Assembly (NCBI RefSeq): GCF_000718085.1
Contig: NZ_JOEC01000002.1
Location: forward strand, 310,001-374,000
Length of the DNA stretch: 64,000 nt
From: Mycetocola saprophilus
GTDB lineage: Bacteria > Actinomycetota > Actinomycetes > Actinomycetales > Microbacteriaceae
Direction: 5' to 3'
Shown here one piece after another: positions 17,375 to 26,016 of the stretch. Below the pieces are notes generated by a model. That model saw only the letters and a list, made by a program, of their open reading frames with translations, was not told where the DNA came from and ran no database searches. Numbering within the stretch: position 1 is the stretch's first letter; each line of letters starts with the position of its first letter. Position numbers and translations under genes: made by a program.

Positions 17375-18298
17375 ATGAGCACTCCCGTGACCTCCTCGTC
17401 CTCCTGGCGACAACTCCTGCCCGGGCAGCGCGCCGAGCTGCGTATTTTCCACGTGGACTCGGGCCTGGACGAGCTTGTTTACCGCGATGATGCGGCCGTG
17501 ATCGAGGCCCCGAACTGGAGCGTGGACGGCGACTGGCTGATCCTCAACCGCGACGGCCTGCTGTATCGGATCGCGCCCACCGGCGGCGAACTCGAACGGC
17601 TGGACACCGGGGAGCTCACCGATTCCAATAATGACCACGTGCTTTCGGCGGATGGCCGGTTCCTCTATGCGTCCTCCGAGGACGGCCACCTCTACGAGGT
17701 GCCGCTGCCCGGCGGGCCCGCGCGGCGGGTGACCCACCCCGGTGACGGCGTCCCGATGCACTACCTGCACGGCATCTCCCCGGATGGACAAACGCTCGCG
17801 TTTATCGGTTCCCTGCCCGCCCGGGGGATCGAGGACTACAACGTCCTCATCGCGGATGTGGCCACCGGCGCGATTGACGCGCTGACCACGGCCGCGGCCC
17901 CGCACGATGGATCCGAATACGATCCGAGCGGAGCATACGTGTACTTCAACTCCGAGCGAGCCTCCACGATCCCCGGGCACTCGCAGCTGTTCCGGATGGG
18001 CGCCGATGGGGCCGGCATCACCCAGCTGACCTTCGATGAGCGTGTGAACTGGTTCCCGCATATCTCCCCGGACGGCACCCGTCTGGTGTACCTGAGCTAC
18101 CCCGCCGGGACGATGGGACATCCGGCGAACCTCCCGGTAGAACTGCGCCTCACTACCCCCGAGCTGGATCCCGCCCACACCCGCACCGTGGTGTCGCTGT
18201 TTGGCGGGCAGGGCACGATCAACGTGCACAGCTGGGCCCCGGATTCGACCCGCTTCGCCTACGTTGCCTATCCCCTGACCGAGGAGACGAACCGATGA
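17375..18298 (+). CDS. TolB-type beta-propeller protein, first of a tandem pair
   Basis: A 307-residue protein made of WD40-like/TolB beta-propeller repeats, with motifs such as APNWSVDGDWLILN, DHVLSADGRFLYAS, HGISPDGQTLAFI and WAPDSTRFAYVAY. No signal peptide is present, so it is probably cytoplasmic. Such proteins act as binding scaffolds or as the propeller part of peptidases, but no hydrolase domain is attached here. ATG 17375 lies six bases behind TAGGGT (17363-17368), a leaderless-type arrangement. Its stop overlaps the start of a paralogue by ATGA, so the two are coupled. Confidence 0.8.
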   Translation: MSTPVTSSSSWRQLLPGQRAELRIFHVDSGLDELVYRDDAAVIEAPNWSVDGDWLILNRDGLLYRIAPTGGELERLDTGELTDSNNDHVLSADGRFLYASSEDGHLYEVPLPGGPARRVTHPGDGVPMHYLHGISPDGQTLAFIGSLPARGIEDYNVLIADVATGAIDALTTAAAPHDGSEYDPSGAYVYFNSERASTIPGHSQLFRMGADGAGITQLTFDERVNWFPHISPDGTRLVYLSYPAGTMGHPANLPVELRLTTPELDPAHTRTVVSLFGGQGTINVHSWAPDSTRFAYVAYPLTEETNR

Positions 18299-19392
18299 CC
18301 ACCCCGATTTGGCGCACCCTGCTGCCTGGCCAGCGTACCGAGGTGCGCGTCTATGACGTGACCACCGGCACCGACTCCCTGGTTTTTGCCTCGGAGACCG
18401 ACCTCTTGGAGGCCCCGAACTGGCATCCGGACGGGACCTTCCTGGTGCTCAACCACGAGGGCGGGCTGGTCCGGGTTCCGCTGAGTGGCGAGGGTTCCCC
18501 CGAGGTGATTCCCACCGGCAACCGCGGCGACCTCAACAACGACCATGTACTCTCCCCGGATGGTGGCACCATCTACGCCACCGCGAAGAACGGGCACCTC
18601 TATGCGATCCCGATCGCCGGTGGCACCCCCACCCAGATCACCCGGGATGATGACGGCCTGGTGAAGCACTACCTGCACGGTATCAACGCCGGCGGCACCC
18701 TGCTCTCGATCGTGGGGCTGAGCTTCCCACACGGACCCAACACCCCCGAGTTCGCGCGGTTCCGCGTGGCGCTGGTGCGGATCGCCGACGGTGCCCTGAT
18801 CCCGCTCAGTGCCGCCGCCCGGCCCGAAGACGGAGCCGAGTTCGGACCCGACGGGTCACTGTACTTCAATGCCGAACCCGAGGGATCGGCCCCTGGCCAC
18901 GCGCAACTGCACCGGATGGCTGCCGCGGACGTGCAGGGCACGCTGGGTGAGGTCAAGGACCCGACCTCCCCGCTCTCGATTGTCGAGATCCTCGGCGAAT
19001 CCGCCTTCCCACTGTTGACCGCGATCGAGCACGTGGAGGACTGCGCGCTGCCTCGGCTGGTGGGGGAGCTTCCGGCGGACACCGTGGCGAGCCTGGCCGA
19101 TGGATCCGGGCGGGAGTTTGTCCTGCCGGTGGCACACCAGCTCACCAACGACGAGCGGGTCAACTGGTTCCCGCACCCCTCGCCGAACGGGGAGCACCTG
19201 CTGTGGCTGTCGTATCCCGCGGGGACGCTGGGCCACCCGGAAAACCTCGAGGTCGAGCTGCGGCTAGGCACCCCGGACGCGGCCGAGGCGCGCACGGTGG
19301 CCCGCCTGTTTGGCGGGCAGGGCACCACGAACGTCAACGGCTGGTCGCCGGACTCGACCCGGTTTGCCTACGTGGCCTATCCGATCGGCTAG
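18295..19392 (+). CDS. TolB-type beta-propeller protein, second of a tandem pair
   Basis: A 365-residue paralogue of the preceding protein, sharing WR(T/Q)LLPGQR, EAPNW, NNDHVLS, HYLHGI, DERVNWFPH and the ending WSPDSTRFAYVAYP. The main difference is an extra 60-70 residue insertion at about residues 207-277, between LHRMAA and the conserved DERVNWFPH strand. The insertion has no counterpart in the first copy. The pair arose by tandem duplication and may form a heterodimer or act sequentially. The ligand is unknown and no signal peptide is seen. Confidence 0.8.
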   Translation: MTTPIWRTLLPGQRTEVRVYDVTTGTDSLVFASETDLLEAPNWHPDGTFLVLNHEGGLVRVPLSGEGSPEVIPTGNRGDLNNDHVLSPDGGTIYATAKNGHLYAIPIAGGTPTQITRDDDGLVKHYLHGINAGGTLLSIVGLSFPHGPNTPEFARFRVALVRIADGALIPLSAAARPEDGAEFGPDGSLYFNAEPEGSAPGHAQLHRMAAADVQGTLGEVKDPTSPLSIVEILGESAFPLLTAIEHVEDCALPRLVGELPADTVASLADGSGREFVLPVAHQLTNDERVNWFPHPSPNGEHLLWLSYPAGTLGHPENLEVELRLGTPDAAEARTVARLFGGQGTTNVNGWSPDSTRFAYVAYPIG

Positions 19393-19425
19393 TTTTTGGT
19401 GGTTCGGGTTCGCTAGCCTGAGCAC

Positions 19426-19785
19426 ATGAGTATCGAGGAGATCGCCGAGCACCGCGTGATGGTGCTGCCCGAAACCGGAGAGTATGTGACGACCCCGGAC
19501 GGCATGGCCGAACTGATCGGCTCGCTCTGGGGACAGAGCGTGACCCTGGTCGCGGTCCCGCGCGAACGCCTCGATCCCGAGTTCTTCCGCCTGGCTTCCG
19601 GGGTGGCCGGGGAGTTCCTGCAGAAGCTGGTGAACTATCGCACCCCGGTCGCGATCATCGGCAATATCGATGCCGAGACCGCCGCCAGCGCTCCGCTGCG
19701 AGACTTCGTCTGGGAGTCCAACCGCGGCACCCAGGTGTGGTTCGAACCGACCCTCGACGCCCTGCGCGAGCGCCTGCGCGGCTAG
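19426..19785 (+). CDS. DUF4180 domain-containing protein
   Basis: A 119-residue single-domain protein matching DUF4180 by the motif order VAVPRERLDPEFFRL, GEFLQKLVNYRTPVAIIG and LRDFVWESNRG. The function of the family is not established. ATG 19426 lies exactly six bases after TAGCCT (19414-19419) and lacks a Shine-Dalgarno, pointing to a leaderless transcript independent of the upstream propeller genes. Its TAG stop shares the palindrome CTAG (19782-19785) with the stop of the convergent gene. Confidence 0.85.
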   Translation: MSIEEIAEHRVMVLPETGEYVTTPDGMAELIGSLWGQSVTLVAVPRERLDPEFFRLASGVAGEFLQKLVNYRTPVAIIGNIDAETAASAPLRDFVWESNRGTQVWFEPTLDALRERLRG

Positions 19786-20255
19786 TCGCCCTCGTAGGCC
19801 GAGAAGTCCAACCAGCGAAGCAGATAGGGCTCCGGCACTCGCCCGGTGAGGAAATACTGATAGTAGATGTCCGCTGCTTCGTCGGCATCAAATACCTCGC
19901 CGGGGTGAACCTTGACCTCGTTGAAGATCGGCACCGAGGGTTCACCCGAGTAGTCGGTCCCGGGATGTCCCACGCAGTATTGGCGCTCTGCGCCCTCGGC
20001 CTCAACGAACCTGACTTCGATGGCTAGGGCAGCGCCCGTCCCGGCGCTCTGCATGAACCGAGGTTCGGGGGCGGAGAAATCGATATCGTCGAAGGCGACG
20101 CCCTCCGGCGCTTTCCACAGCGAGTACGACCAGTACTTGTTACCGTCTAACAGGCCAAGGCCGTGCCGGATCTGGTCCCGGTATGGTCGAATCGAGTCGA
20201 CGAGGTACATATGCCCAGTGCCGTTGTCCGTCACAATGTGTGTTCTTTGAGACAC
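19782..20255 (-). CDS. Hypothetical protein (157 aa)
   Basis: A 157-residue acidic protein that I do not recognise. The start is placed at GTG 20255, where AAAGG lies about nine bases upstream; the longer open frame to 20399 crosses AT-rich intergenic DNA. The sequence has several aromatic-rich stretches (GNKYWSYSLWKAP, DEAADIYYQYFLTG, YLLRWLDFSAYEGD), reminiscent of small immunity-type proteins such as Imm1, but this is only a resemblance. Its promoter must lie in the AT-rich 184-base gap shared with the divergent padR-like gene. Confidence 0.55.
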   Translation of the reverse strand: MSQRTHIVTDNGTGHMYLVDSIRPYRDQIRHGLGLLDGNKYWSYSLWKAPEGVAFDDIDFSAPEPRFMQSAGTGAALAIEVRFVEAEGAERQYCVGHPGTDYSGEPSVPIFNEVKVHPGEVFDADEAADIYYQYFLTGRVPEPYLLRWLDFSAYEGD

Positions 20256-20439
20256 AGATTGACCTTTCTTCCCTTTCTTCCCGCTGCGCCAACACCGAAG
20301 GGTGGGCGTGTGAACGAGCGTACTGTGGCTACCGCCTAGATCACACCTTGATGCGGAGTTCGGGAGCTCGGGACGACGGATTAGAGTATTGAATATCAAT
20401 TAGTACCTAACAGTGTGTGATACCTGCTACGCTCTCAGC

Positions 20440-20784
20440 ATGTCGGAGGAAACCGAGGCCGTTCTGGTCCAGCTGCGTAAGGGCGTGCTGGAGTACTGCG
20501 TGCTCGCCTGTCTGCGTGGTGGACCGGCGTACGGACTCGAGCTCGCGCAGCGGCTTGCGCCACATCGGGCACTGTTTGCCAATGCCGGCACGCTGTACCC
20601 GCTGCTTTCCAGGCTCAAGAAACAGGACCGGGTGGAGACGTACTGGGAGGAATCCAGTAGTGGCCCGCCGCGGCAGTACTACCGGCTGTCTCCGTCGGGG
20701 ACTCGGGCACTCGAAGCCTTTGAACTGGTGTGGGGCCGGTTCAATCAGGACGTTGAAACCGTACTAGGAGGGGAATCTGTATGA
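20440..20784 (+). CDS. PadR family transcriptional regulator
   Basis: A 114-residue PadR-type winged-helix regulator. Diagnostic features are LRKGVLEYCVLACL, GGPAYGLELAQRL, AGTLYPLLSRLKKQ and the wing PPRQYYRLSPSG. ATG 20440 lies six bases after TACGCT (20428-20433) and has no Shine-Dalgarno, so a leaderless message is likely. The AT-rich sequence just upstream (ATTAGTACCTAACAGTG) may hold its operator. Its stop overlaps the start of a HAAS-type membrane protein (ATGA). PadR-HAAS pairs are a recurring actinobacterial and firmicute unit in which the PadR represses its own operon. Confidence 0.9.
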   Translation: MSEETEAVLVQLRKGVLEYCVLACLRGGPAYGLELAQRLAPHRALFANAGTLYPLLSRLKKQDRVETYWEESSSGPPRQYYRLSPSGTRALEAFELVWGRFNQDVETVLGGESV

Positions 20785-21317
20785 CCGGGGAATCTGCCAT
20801 TGATCGTCCGCTGGTGGCCGCGTATCTGCGGGAACTTGACCTCGCGTTGGCCGGTGCCGACCCGCGCGAACGTGCCGAGACGCTGGCCGCCATCGAGCAC
20901 CATGTGAGCGATGCGCTCGCCGAAGATAACTCACCCGAGGCGACCAGGCGTGTCCTCGCCGAGCTGGGTTCCCCGAGTGCCATTGCCGGTGCAGCCAGCC
21001 CTTTGCCCAGTCCGCAGCCCACCTCGGTGGCACCCCAACGCGATCGTTTCGCCACCGGTGCCCTGACCCTCGCCTGCGGCAGTATCGCGCTCATGCTGGC
21101 GTCGCCGCTGGTTGCCGTGCCGCTGGCGCTCATCACGATCATCATGTCGATCGTGCATGTCCGTGCGCCCGGGGCCAACCGCCGATACACCTGGCTCGCG
21201 CTGGGACTCGCGCTCGTCCCGCTGATTCTGGTGGCCGCGTATCTGCTGCTGTTTTTCCCACCCACGGGAAACGACATCAACCCGGGCGTTCCCGGGTTCG
21301 GCTACCCCGAAGACTAG
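20781..21317 (+). CDS. HAAS-type membrane protein coupled to PadR
   Basis: A 178-residue protein. The N-terminal 65 residues fit the HAAS domain (YLRELDLALAGADPRERAETLAAIEHHV...ELGSPSAIA), a helical domain found in membrane proteins co-encoded with PadR. A Pro/Ser-rich linker leads to three hydrophobic helices (about residues 92-112, 112-130 and 140-162) and a Gly/Pro-rich acidic tail. It probably senses or responds to envelope conditions together with the PadR regulator; this is inferred from the pairing. Its stop shares CTAG (21314-21317) with the convergent gene. Confidence 0.75.
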   Translation: MTGESAIDRPLVAAYLRELDLALAGADPRERAETLAAIEHHVSDALAEDNSPEATRRVLAELGSPSAIAGAASPLPSPQPTSVAPQRDRFATGALTLACGSIALMLASPLVAVPLALITIIMSIVHVRAPGANRRYTWLALGLALVPLILVAAYLLLFFPPTGNDINPGVPGFGYPED

Positions 21318-22351
21318 ACCTCCGCCGACCCCTCGCGCGCGAAGGCGAACTCGATGCGGTGGCGCACGGTTTCGCCGGGCTGCAGGATCGGCAGGGTGCC
21401 GGCCTCACGGGCGGCGGCGCGGCCGGCGATGGTCGCGCAGTTGGAGGGTTCGAGGCCCAGCACGTAGGTGCCCTCGCCGAGCATCTTCCACTGGTAGAGG
21501 TTGCCCAGGGTGGCGCGGTCAAAGCGGATCTCGGCGCTGATGCCGATGTTGGGGTTGGTCAGGCGGGCGCGGCTCCAGCCGCTCGCCTCGGCGGCGGGCG
21601 GCACATGCCGGTAGACGCGCTCGGGGATATCGGCCACCGGCGCGTGGAACTGGTTCCAGATGTCCATCTCGGCACGCGCGTGCTCGTCGATCCCGATCCG
21701 CTCATCGGCGGCAATGTCCAGGGTGCTTTCGGGACTGAGCAGCGGCCAGCCGAAGTTCGCGTGATACAGCACCATATGCGGCTGATCGGTGTCGCCGAGG
21801 TTGGTCACCTGATCGGTGATCCGCAGCGTGCAGCCGCCCACCCGGGCGGTGATCTTCCGCCGCACCTCGATATTCTCCCCGAACACGGTGGCCTGACGCA
21901 TGGTCCCGATCACCGTGAGTTTGCCGCCGCGCACCCGCACCGTTTCCAGGGTGGCCGGGGTTGCGCCAAAGCGTCCATGGGTGCCGAAGTCGCGACCCTG
22001 ATCGGTGCTGGGCGGACCAAACGTGTCCATCCCGCAGGTGGCCAGCAGCCCGCCGCCGAAGGTGCGCAGGAAGTTCTCGCCCTGTCCGTCATAGGCTGCG
22101 GGGGATCCGATTCCGGTGGGGGACAGCCAGGCCACCGGAACCCCGGCAAAGCTCACCCGGCCCACATCCAGGGCGCGATCGGGGTGCAGGTCCACGCTCA
22201 GCCCGCCGCCGGTGTCCAGCGCAATCCGCCGCGATCCGGCACCGGGACCGTTGGACTCCACAAACGAATCGATGCGGGCCAGCTGCTCGGCCCGGCCGGT
22301 AAACCGGCGAATCTGTTCGGCCGGAACGCCATAGGTGTGTGCGGTGGTCAA
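21314..22351 (-). CDS. DUF4432 aldose-epimerase-like protein
   Basis: A 345-residue protein of the galactose-mutarotase-like fold, DUF4432 branch. Recognisable segments are GGGLLATCGMD, GTHGRFG, RITDQVTNLG, LYHANFGWPLL and the C-terminal LGLEPSNC. These proteins are thought to interconvert or bind sugars. The start was set at TTG 22351 because GGGAG lies eight bases upstream and the length then fits the family; extending upstream would run through the terminator at 22451-22484. It lies downstream of the sugar ABC transporter genes on the same strand, but that terminator separates them, so co-transcription is partial at best. Confidence 0.8.
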   Translation of the reverse strand: MTTAHTYGVPAEQIRRFTGRAEQLARIDSFVESNGPGAGSRRIALDTGGGLSVDLHPDRALDVGRVSFAGVPVAWLSPTGIGSPAAYDGQGENFLRTFGGGLLATCGMDTFGPPSTDQGRDFGTHGRFGATPATLETVRVRGGKLTVIGTMRQATVFGENIEVRRKITARVGGCTLRITDQVTNLGDTDQPHMVLYHANFGWPLLSPESTLDIAADERIGIDEHARAEMDIWNQFHAPVADIPERVYRHVPPAAEASGWSRARLTNPNIGISAEIRFDRATLGNLYQWKMLGEGTYVLGLEPSNCATIAGRAAAREAGTLPILQPGETVRHRIEFAFAREGSAEV

Positions 22352-22450
22352 ATCCCTGAACTCCCGTGTTCGTGGAGGGCCAAGACGGTGAGTGGCCCGA
22401 TCTCTCCCCATCCTGTCGCACCCGGCCGAAAATCTCGGGAGAGACACAAA

Positions 22451-22484
22451 AAGCGGGACGGAACCCGAGGGTTCCGTCCCGCTT
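22451..22484 (-). terminator. Rho-independent terminator of the sugar ABC transporter operon
   Basis: A 16-base inverted repeat (22451-22466 with 22469-22484, inner pairs open to form the loop) is followed on the minus strand by TTTTTGTGTC. It lies 17 bases past the stop of the MalG-like permease gene. Confidence 0.9.
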
Positions 22485-22500
22485 CCCGGGGAGGGCGATA

Positions 22501-23394
22501 CTACTTTCCGGCGCCCGCGGTCAGACCGCTCACCAGCTGGCGACGAGCCACCAGGTAGAGCACCAGGATCGGCAGGGCCGAGAGGACCACGGCCGCCAGG
22601 GTGGCCGGCACGTTGACACTGAACTGACCCTGGAAGTTCCACAGCGCCAGCGGCAGCACCCGGTTCTCCTCGCTCTGGGTCAGCACCAGCGGCAGCAGGA
22701 ATCCGTTCCAGACGTTCAGCGCGTCATAGATCAGGACCGAGGCGATGGCAGGGCGGGCCAGCGGCAGCACCAGCTGGCGCAGGATCGTGCCGTGGGTCGC
22801 GCCGTCCATCCGCATCGACTCAAACAGCTCGCCGGGGATATCGCGGATGAAGTTCACCAGGATCAGCACCGTCACCGGAATCGCAAACGCGATCGAGGGC
22901 AGGATGATGCCGGCCAGGGTGTCGTACAGGCCAACCCGTCCCAGCATGAAAAACAGCGGGATGATCGTGGCCTGCAGCGGAATCGCCAGCCCCAGCAGGA
23001 ACAGTGAGTAGGTGGCCTTCACAAACTTCTTGCGCGAGCGCACGATGACGTAGGCGGCCAGCAGGCTCACCGCGACGGTGATCACCACGGTGGTCAGGGT
23101 CACGATGATGCTGTTCACGAAGTAGCGGCCGAAGCCCGAGCCCACCACCAGGCCGAATGCCTCAAAGGTCGGATCGGTCGGGGGCAGCAGCGGGTTGCGG
23201 GTGTAGTACTGACCCTGAGCGGTGATGCTGGTGATCAGGATGTAGTACACCGGGACGATGATGATCGCCAGCCAGATCCAACCGGCCAGGCCGCCGATGT
23301 AGTTACGACGCTGATGGCTGCGACGCTTCGGGGCGGCGGCCGGCTGCGGCGCGGCCGTGCGGTTCCGGGGACGCGTGGGGGTGTGGGTGGACAT
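22501..23394 (-). CDS. Carbohydrate ABC transporter permease (MalG type)
   Basis: A 297-residue inner-membrane permease with six predicted helices after a basic Pro/Ala-rich N-terminal tail of about 30 residues. The cytoplasmic coupling (EAA) loop reads MRMDGATHGTILRQLVLPLARP, where the Gly of the EAA motif contacts the ATPase. It pairs with the upstream MalF-type permease (start four bases after that stop). The transporter operon contains no ATPase, so the pair probably uses a shared MsiK-type ATPase encoded elsewhere. Confidence 0.92.
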   Translation of the reverse strand: MSTHTPTRPRNRTAAPQPAAAPKRRSHQRRNYIGGLAGWIWLAIIIVPVYYILITSITAQGQYYTRNPLLPPTDPTFEAFGLVVGSGFGRYFVNSIIVTLTTVVITVAVSLLAAYVIVRSRKKFVKATYSLFLLGLAIPLQATIIPLFFMLGRVGLYDTLAGIILPSIAFAIPVTVLILVNFIRDIPGELFESMRMDGATHGTILRQLVLPLARPAIASVLIYDALNVWNGFLLPLVLTQSEENRVLPLALWNFQGQFSVNVPATLAAVVLSALPILVLYLVARRQLVSGLTAGAGK

Positions 23395-23398
23395 GTGC

Positions 23399-24304
23399 TT
23401 ACGCCCCTTCCTGCTGGCTGTTCATCCGGTTGAAGCCGGAGAACTTGGTGAGTGCGAGGGCAAGCAGCAGTCCGATGACCACCAGCAGGACCGCCAGCAC
23501 GCTGGCTCCGCCGAGGTCGCTCGCGGTGAACCCGGTCAGGTACATATCGAGCGGCAGCAGCCGGGTCGCGTATCCCGGCCCACCCTGGGTGAGCACGTAG
23601 ACGATGTCGAAGTAGGTGAGCGAACCCACCACCATCAGGGTCGAGGAGGTCACGATGGTGTTCTTGAGCTGCGGGACCGTGATGCTGAAGAACTGACGTA
23701 CCCGTCCCGCACCATCCAGCTGGGCCGCCTCATACAGCGACGGCGGAATCTGGCGGGCACCGGCCTGGTACAGCAGCGAGTGGAAGGGGATGAACTGCCA
23801 GGCGATCACGAAGATCACCACGTACAGCACCAGGTGCGGGTTTCCCAGCCAGTCCTGGGACAGCAGCGGGATACCCAGGGACTGGCCGAGGCCGTAGTTG
23901 GGATCCAGCAGTGCCTTGAACGCGATGGCGATCGCGGCGGAGGAGAGGATCAGCGGCAGGAAGTACAGCGCCGAGAGCACCGCGCGGTAGCGCTGCTTGC
24001 CGGCGGTGAACACACCGATCAGCAGGCTGATCGGGGTCTGTACGATCCAGGAGAAGATGATCACCTGGAAGCTGAGCCACAGCGCGTTATAGGTCACCGG
24101 ATCGCCAAGCTTGCGAATCCAGTTAGCCACGCCGTTGAACACCGGAGCGGTGAGGCCATCCCAACTCGTAAAGCTCAGTCCGAGTGCCACCGCGAGGGGA
24201 ATGATCGCGAAGACGAGGAAGAGGATCAGGGCCGGGGCTACCAGCCAGGTGCTCGGGGCGGAGGCGTTTTCGACGCCGGCCCCACCGTTCCGTGTTTTTG
24301 TCAT
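23399..24304 (-). CDS. Carbohydrate ABC transporter permease (MalF type)
   Basis: A 301-residue sugar permease with six helices (TWLVAPALILFLVFAIIPLA is the first). The EAA loop includes EAAQLDGAGRVRQFFSITVP, the canonical motif. It starts seven bases after the binding-protein stop with no good Shine-Dalgarno, so translation is probably coupled. The substrate is predicted from the neighbourhood to be a sugar alcohol, a pentose derivative or an oligosaccharide feeding the xylulokinase branch. Confidence 0.92.
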   Translation of the reverse strand: MTKTRNGGAGVENASAPSTWLVAPALILFLVFAIIPLAVALGLSFTSWDGLTAPVFNGVANWIRKLGDPVTYNALWLSFQVIIFSWIVQTPISLLIGVFTAGKQRYRAVLSALYFLPLILSSAAIAIAFKALLDPNYGLGQSLGIPLLSQDWLGNPHLVLYVVIFVIAWQFIPFHSLLYQAGARQIPPSLYEAAQLDGAGRVRQFFSITVPQLKNTIVTSSTLMVVGSLTYFDIVYVLTQGGPGYATRLLPLDMYLTGFTASDLGGASVLAVLLVVIGLLLALALTKFSGFNRMNSQQEGA

Positions 24305-24311
24305 TGTTCTA

Positions 24312-25631
24312 CTACTTGCCGAGGGTCTTGTTCATGTTGTCGGAGAACTGCTTCGGGGTGCTGGTGCCGCCAAAGAGCAGGTCCAGCTGGGTCCACAGTG
24401 CCGCCGAGGCTGCCGGGGAGAGTGCGAGGTCCCAGGACTGCTGGAAGCTCGGCGCCTCGGAGACCATGTCGCTCAGGGTGGTGGCGAAGTCGCCCTTAAC
24501 CTTGGTGGCGGCATCGGTCAGCGGGGGGATGTTCCCGGCGTCGGTCATGGTCTTGACGTAGCTGTCGTTCCACACGTCCGAGGTGATGTAGTCCAGGGCC
24601 TTCTTGGCCTGGGCATCGGTGGCCTTGGCCGAGATCGACCAGTACACCGAGGGGTTACCGGCGAGCGACTTGGGGTCGCCCTTGCCGCCATCCACCGCGG
24701 GGAAGGCGGCGTAGCCGAGCTTGCCGTCGGACTCGAACTTGGGGTCGATGTCCTTGATACCCGAGTAGGCCCAGGAACCCTGCAGCAGCATGCCGGCGCG
24801 GCCGGTGACCATGAGCGCCAGGTCGGCGTTGGTGTCGGCGGAGACCGAGGCGTAGCCGTCGGCGAATCCACCGGCGTCCACGAGCTGACGGATCATCTCG
24901 CCGGCCTTGATCACGGCGGGGTCGGACCAGGCATCGGGCTTGTTGTCCACGATGTTCTGGAAGACCTCGGGGCCGCCGATGCGGTCAACCAGGTATTCGA
25001 TCCACATCAGGTACGGCCACTTGCTGCCGCCACCGAGGGAGATCGGGGCCACACCGGCCGCCTTGAACTTGGGGATCGAGGCGATCAGTTCATCCCAGGT
25101 CTGCGGGGCTTCGACGCCCGCCTTCTTCAGGACGTCCTTGTTGAAGTACAGGACCACCGGCGCGGTTGCGCTCATCGGCACCGCGTAGGTCTTGCTGTCC
25201 ACGACGCCGGCCTGGGCAACGGAGGGAACGATCTTCTGGGTCCAGTCGGTCTTGCCCGAGAGGTCCGAGGTCAGGTCGCGCACGAGTCCGGCCTTGACGT
25301 AGGACTTCAGCGTGCCGCCACCCCAGTTATAGACGAGGGTCGGAGCCTGGTCGGAGGAGACCGCGGTGCGGATCTTGTCCTTGAAGTCGTTGGTGCCGAA
25401 GTAGTTGTCCTTGATCTGGTCGTCCGGGTGAGCGGAGTTCCAGTCCTTGATCGAGGGCTCGACGTAGGGGCGGTCGGCCGTGGTGCTCCAGGCGCTGAGC
25501 CCGGAGGAGCTGGAGGGCCCGGTGCTGCAGGCTGCCAGGCCGACGCTGAGCGCGGCGACGAGGCCGAGCACCGAGGCGCGCAGCACTGCGCGCTTTCGAG
25601 GCGAGGTACGGGTGGGGGCGGAATTCTTCAC
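24312..25631 (-). CDS. Carbohydrate-binding lipoprotein of the ABC transporter
   Basis: A 439-residue extracellular solute-binding protein of family 1. The signal peptide ends in the lipobox LAAC (Cys about residue 34), so the protein is lipid-anchored outside the membrane and delivers sugar to the MalFG-type permeases. GTG 25631 has AAGGAG six bases upstream. Sequence features such as YNWGGGTLKSYVKAGLV and VVLYFNKDVLKKAGVEAPQTWDEL are typical of this family. It is the first gene of the transporter operon, and its promoter overlaps a LacI-type operator. Confidence 0.93.
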   Translation of the reverse strand: MKNSAPTRTSPRKRAVLRASVLGLVAALSVGLAACSTGPSSSSGLSAWSTTADRPYVEPSIKDWNSAHPDDQIKDNYFGTNDFKDKIRTAVSSDQAPTLVYNWGGGTLKSYVKAGLVRDLTSDLSGKTDWTQKIVPSVAQAGVVDSKTYAVPMSATAPVVLYFNKDVLKKAGVEAPQTWDELIASIPKFKAAGVAPISLGGGSKWPYLMWIEYLVDRIGGPEVFQNIVDNKPDAWSDPAVIKAGEMIRQLVDAGGFADGYASVSADTNADLALMVTGRAGMLLQGSWAYSGIKDIDPKFESDGKLGYAAFPAVDGGKGDPKSLAGNPSVYWSISAKATDAQAKKALDYITSDVWNDSYVKTMTDAGNIPPLTDAATKVKGDFATTLSDMVSEAPSFQQSWDLALSPAASAALWTQLDLLFGGTSTPKQFSDNMNKTLGK

Positions 25632-25671
25632 GAGAATCTCCTTGGGGGAAAAGGAAGGGGGTGTGCCGGTA

Positions 25672-25689
25672 CGGTGCAACGTTGCACCG
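25672..25689. promoter_or_regulatory. 18-bp perfect palindrome in the leader of the ABC transporter operon
   Basis: CGGTGCAACGTTGCACCG is a perfect palindrome with a central ACGT. It has the symmetry and CG centre of a LacI-family operator, but a different sequence from the TTGGA-type site 170 bases upstream. It lies 41 bases before the GTG of the binding-protein gene, inside the transcribed leader, and could be bound by a second LacI-family regulator. Confidence 0.6.
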
Positions 25690-25860
25690 GCGGGGAGCGA
25701 AGGGGGTTCGCTTGCCCGGGATCGAGACGACGACTCAGTCGGTCGGTTTCGGGCTGGCACCGTGAGGGTTGCTCGGAGTGTGGGACCGGCCACTTGTGGT
25801 GGGGGAGCGGTCCGACAATCGTCGGTCACCTCATTGTGTGTCGAGCTGTGGAACAAAAAG

Positions 25861-25911
25861 TTGGATACGTTTCCAATCGAAAGACTAATCCGATTGATGG
25901 CATTCTGTCAA
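25861..25911 (-). promoter_or_regulatory. Promoter and LacI operator of the ABC transporter operon
   Basis: On the minus strand, TTGACA (25906-25911) and TTAGTC (25883-25888) are 17 bases apart. The palindrome TTGGAAACGTATCCAA (25861-25876) follows at the expected transcription start. The rest of the gap 25632-26016 (385 bases, no gene) is AT-rich upstream of the promoter and has a long leader downstream. Confidence 0.8.
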
Positions 25912-26016
25912 ACCTAGAATGCGCTCATTACCTGCAAATTTCTCGGGCATTAGCGCAATATTGGCGCAATTTTTCCAGTCGATTGATGGAACGTGATGGA
26001 ACAGGCGTTGTGGGGG

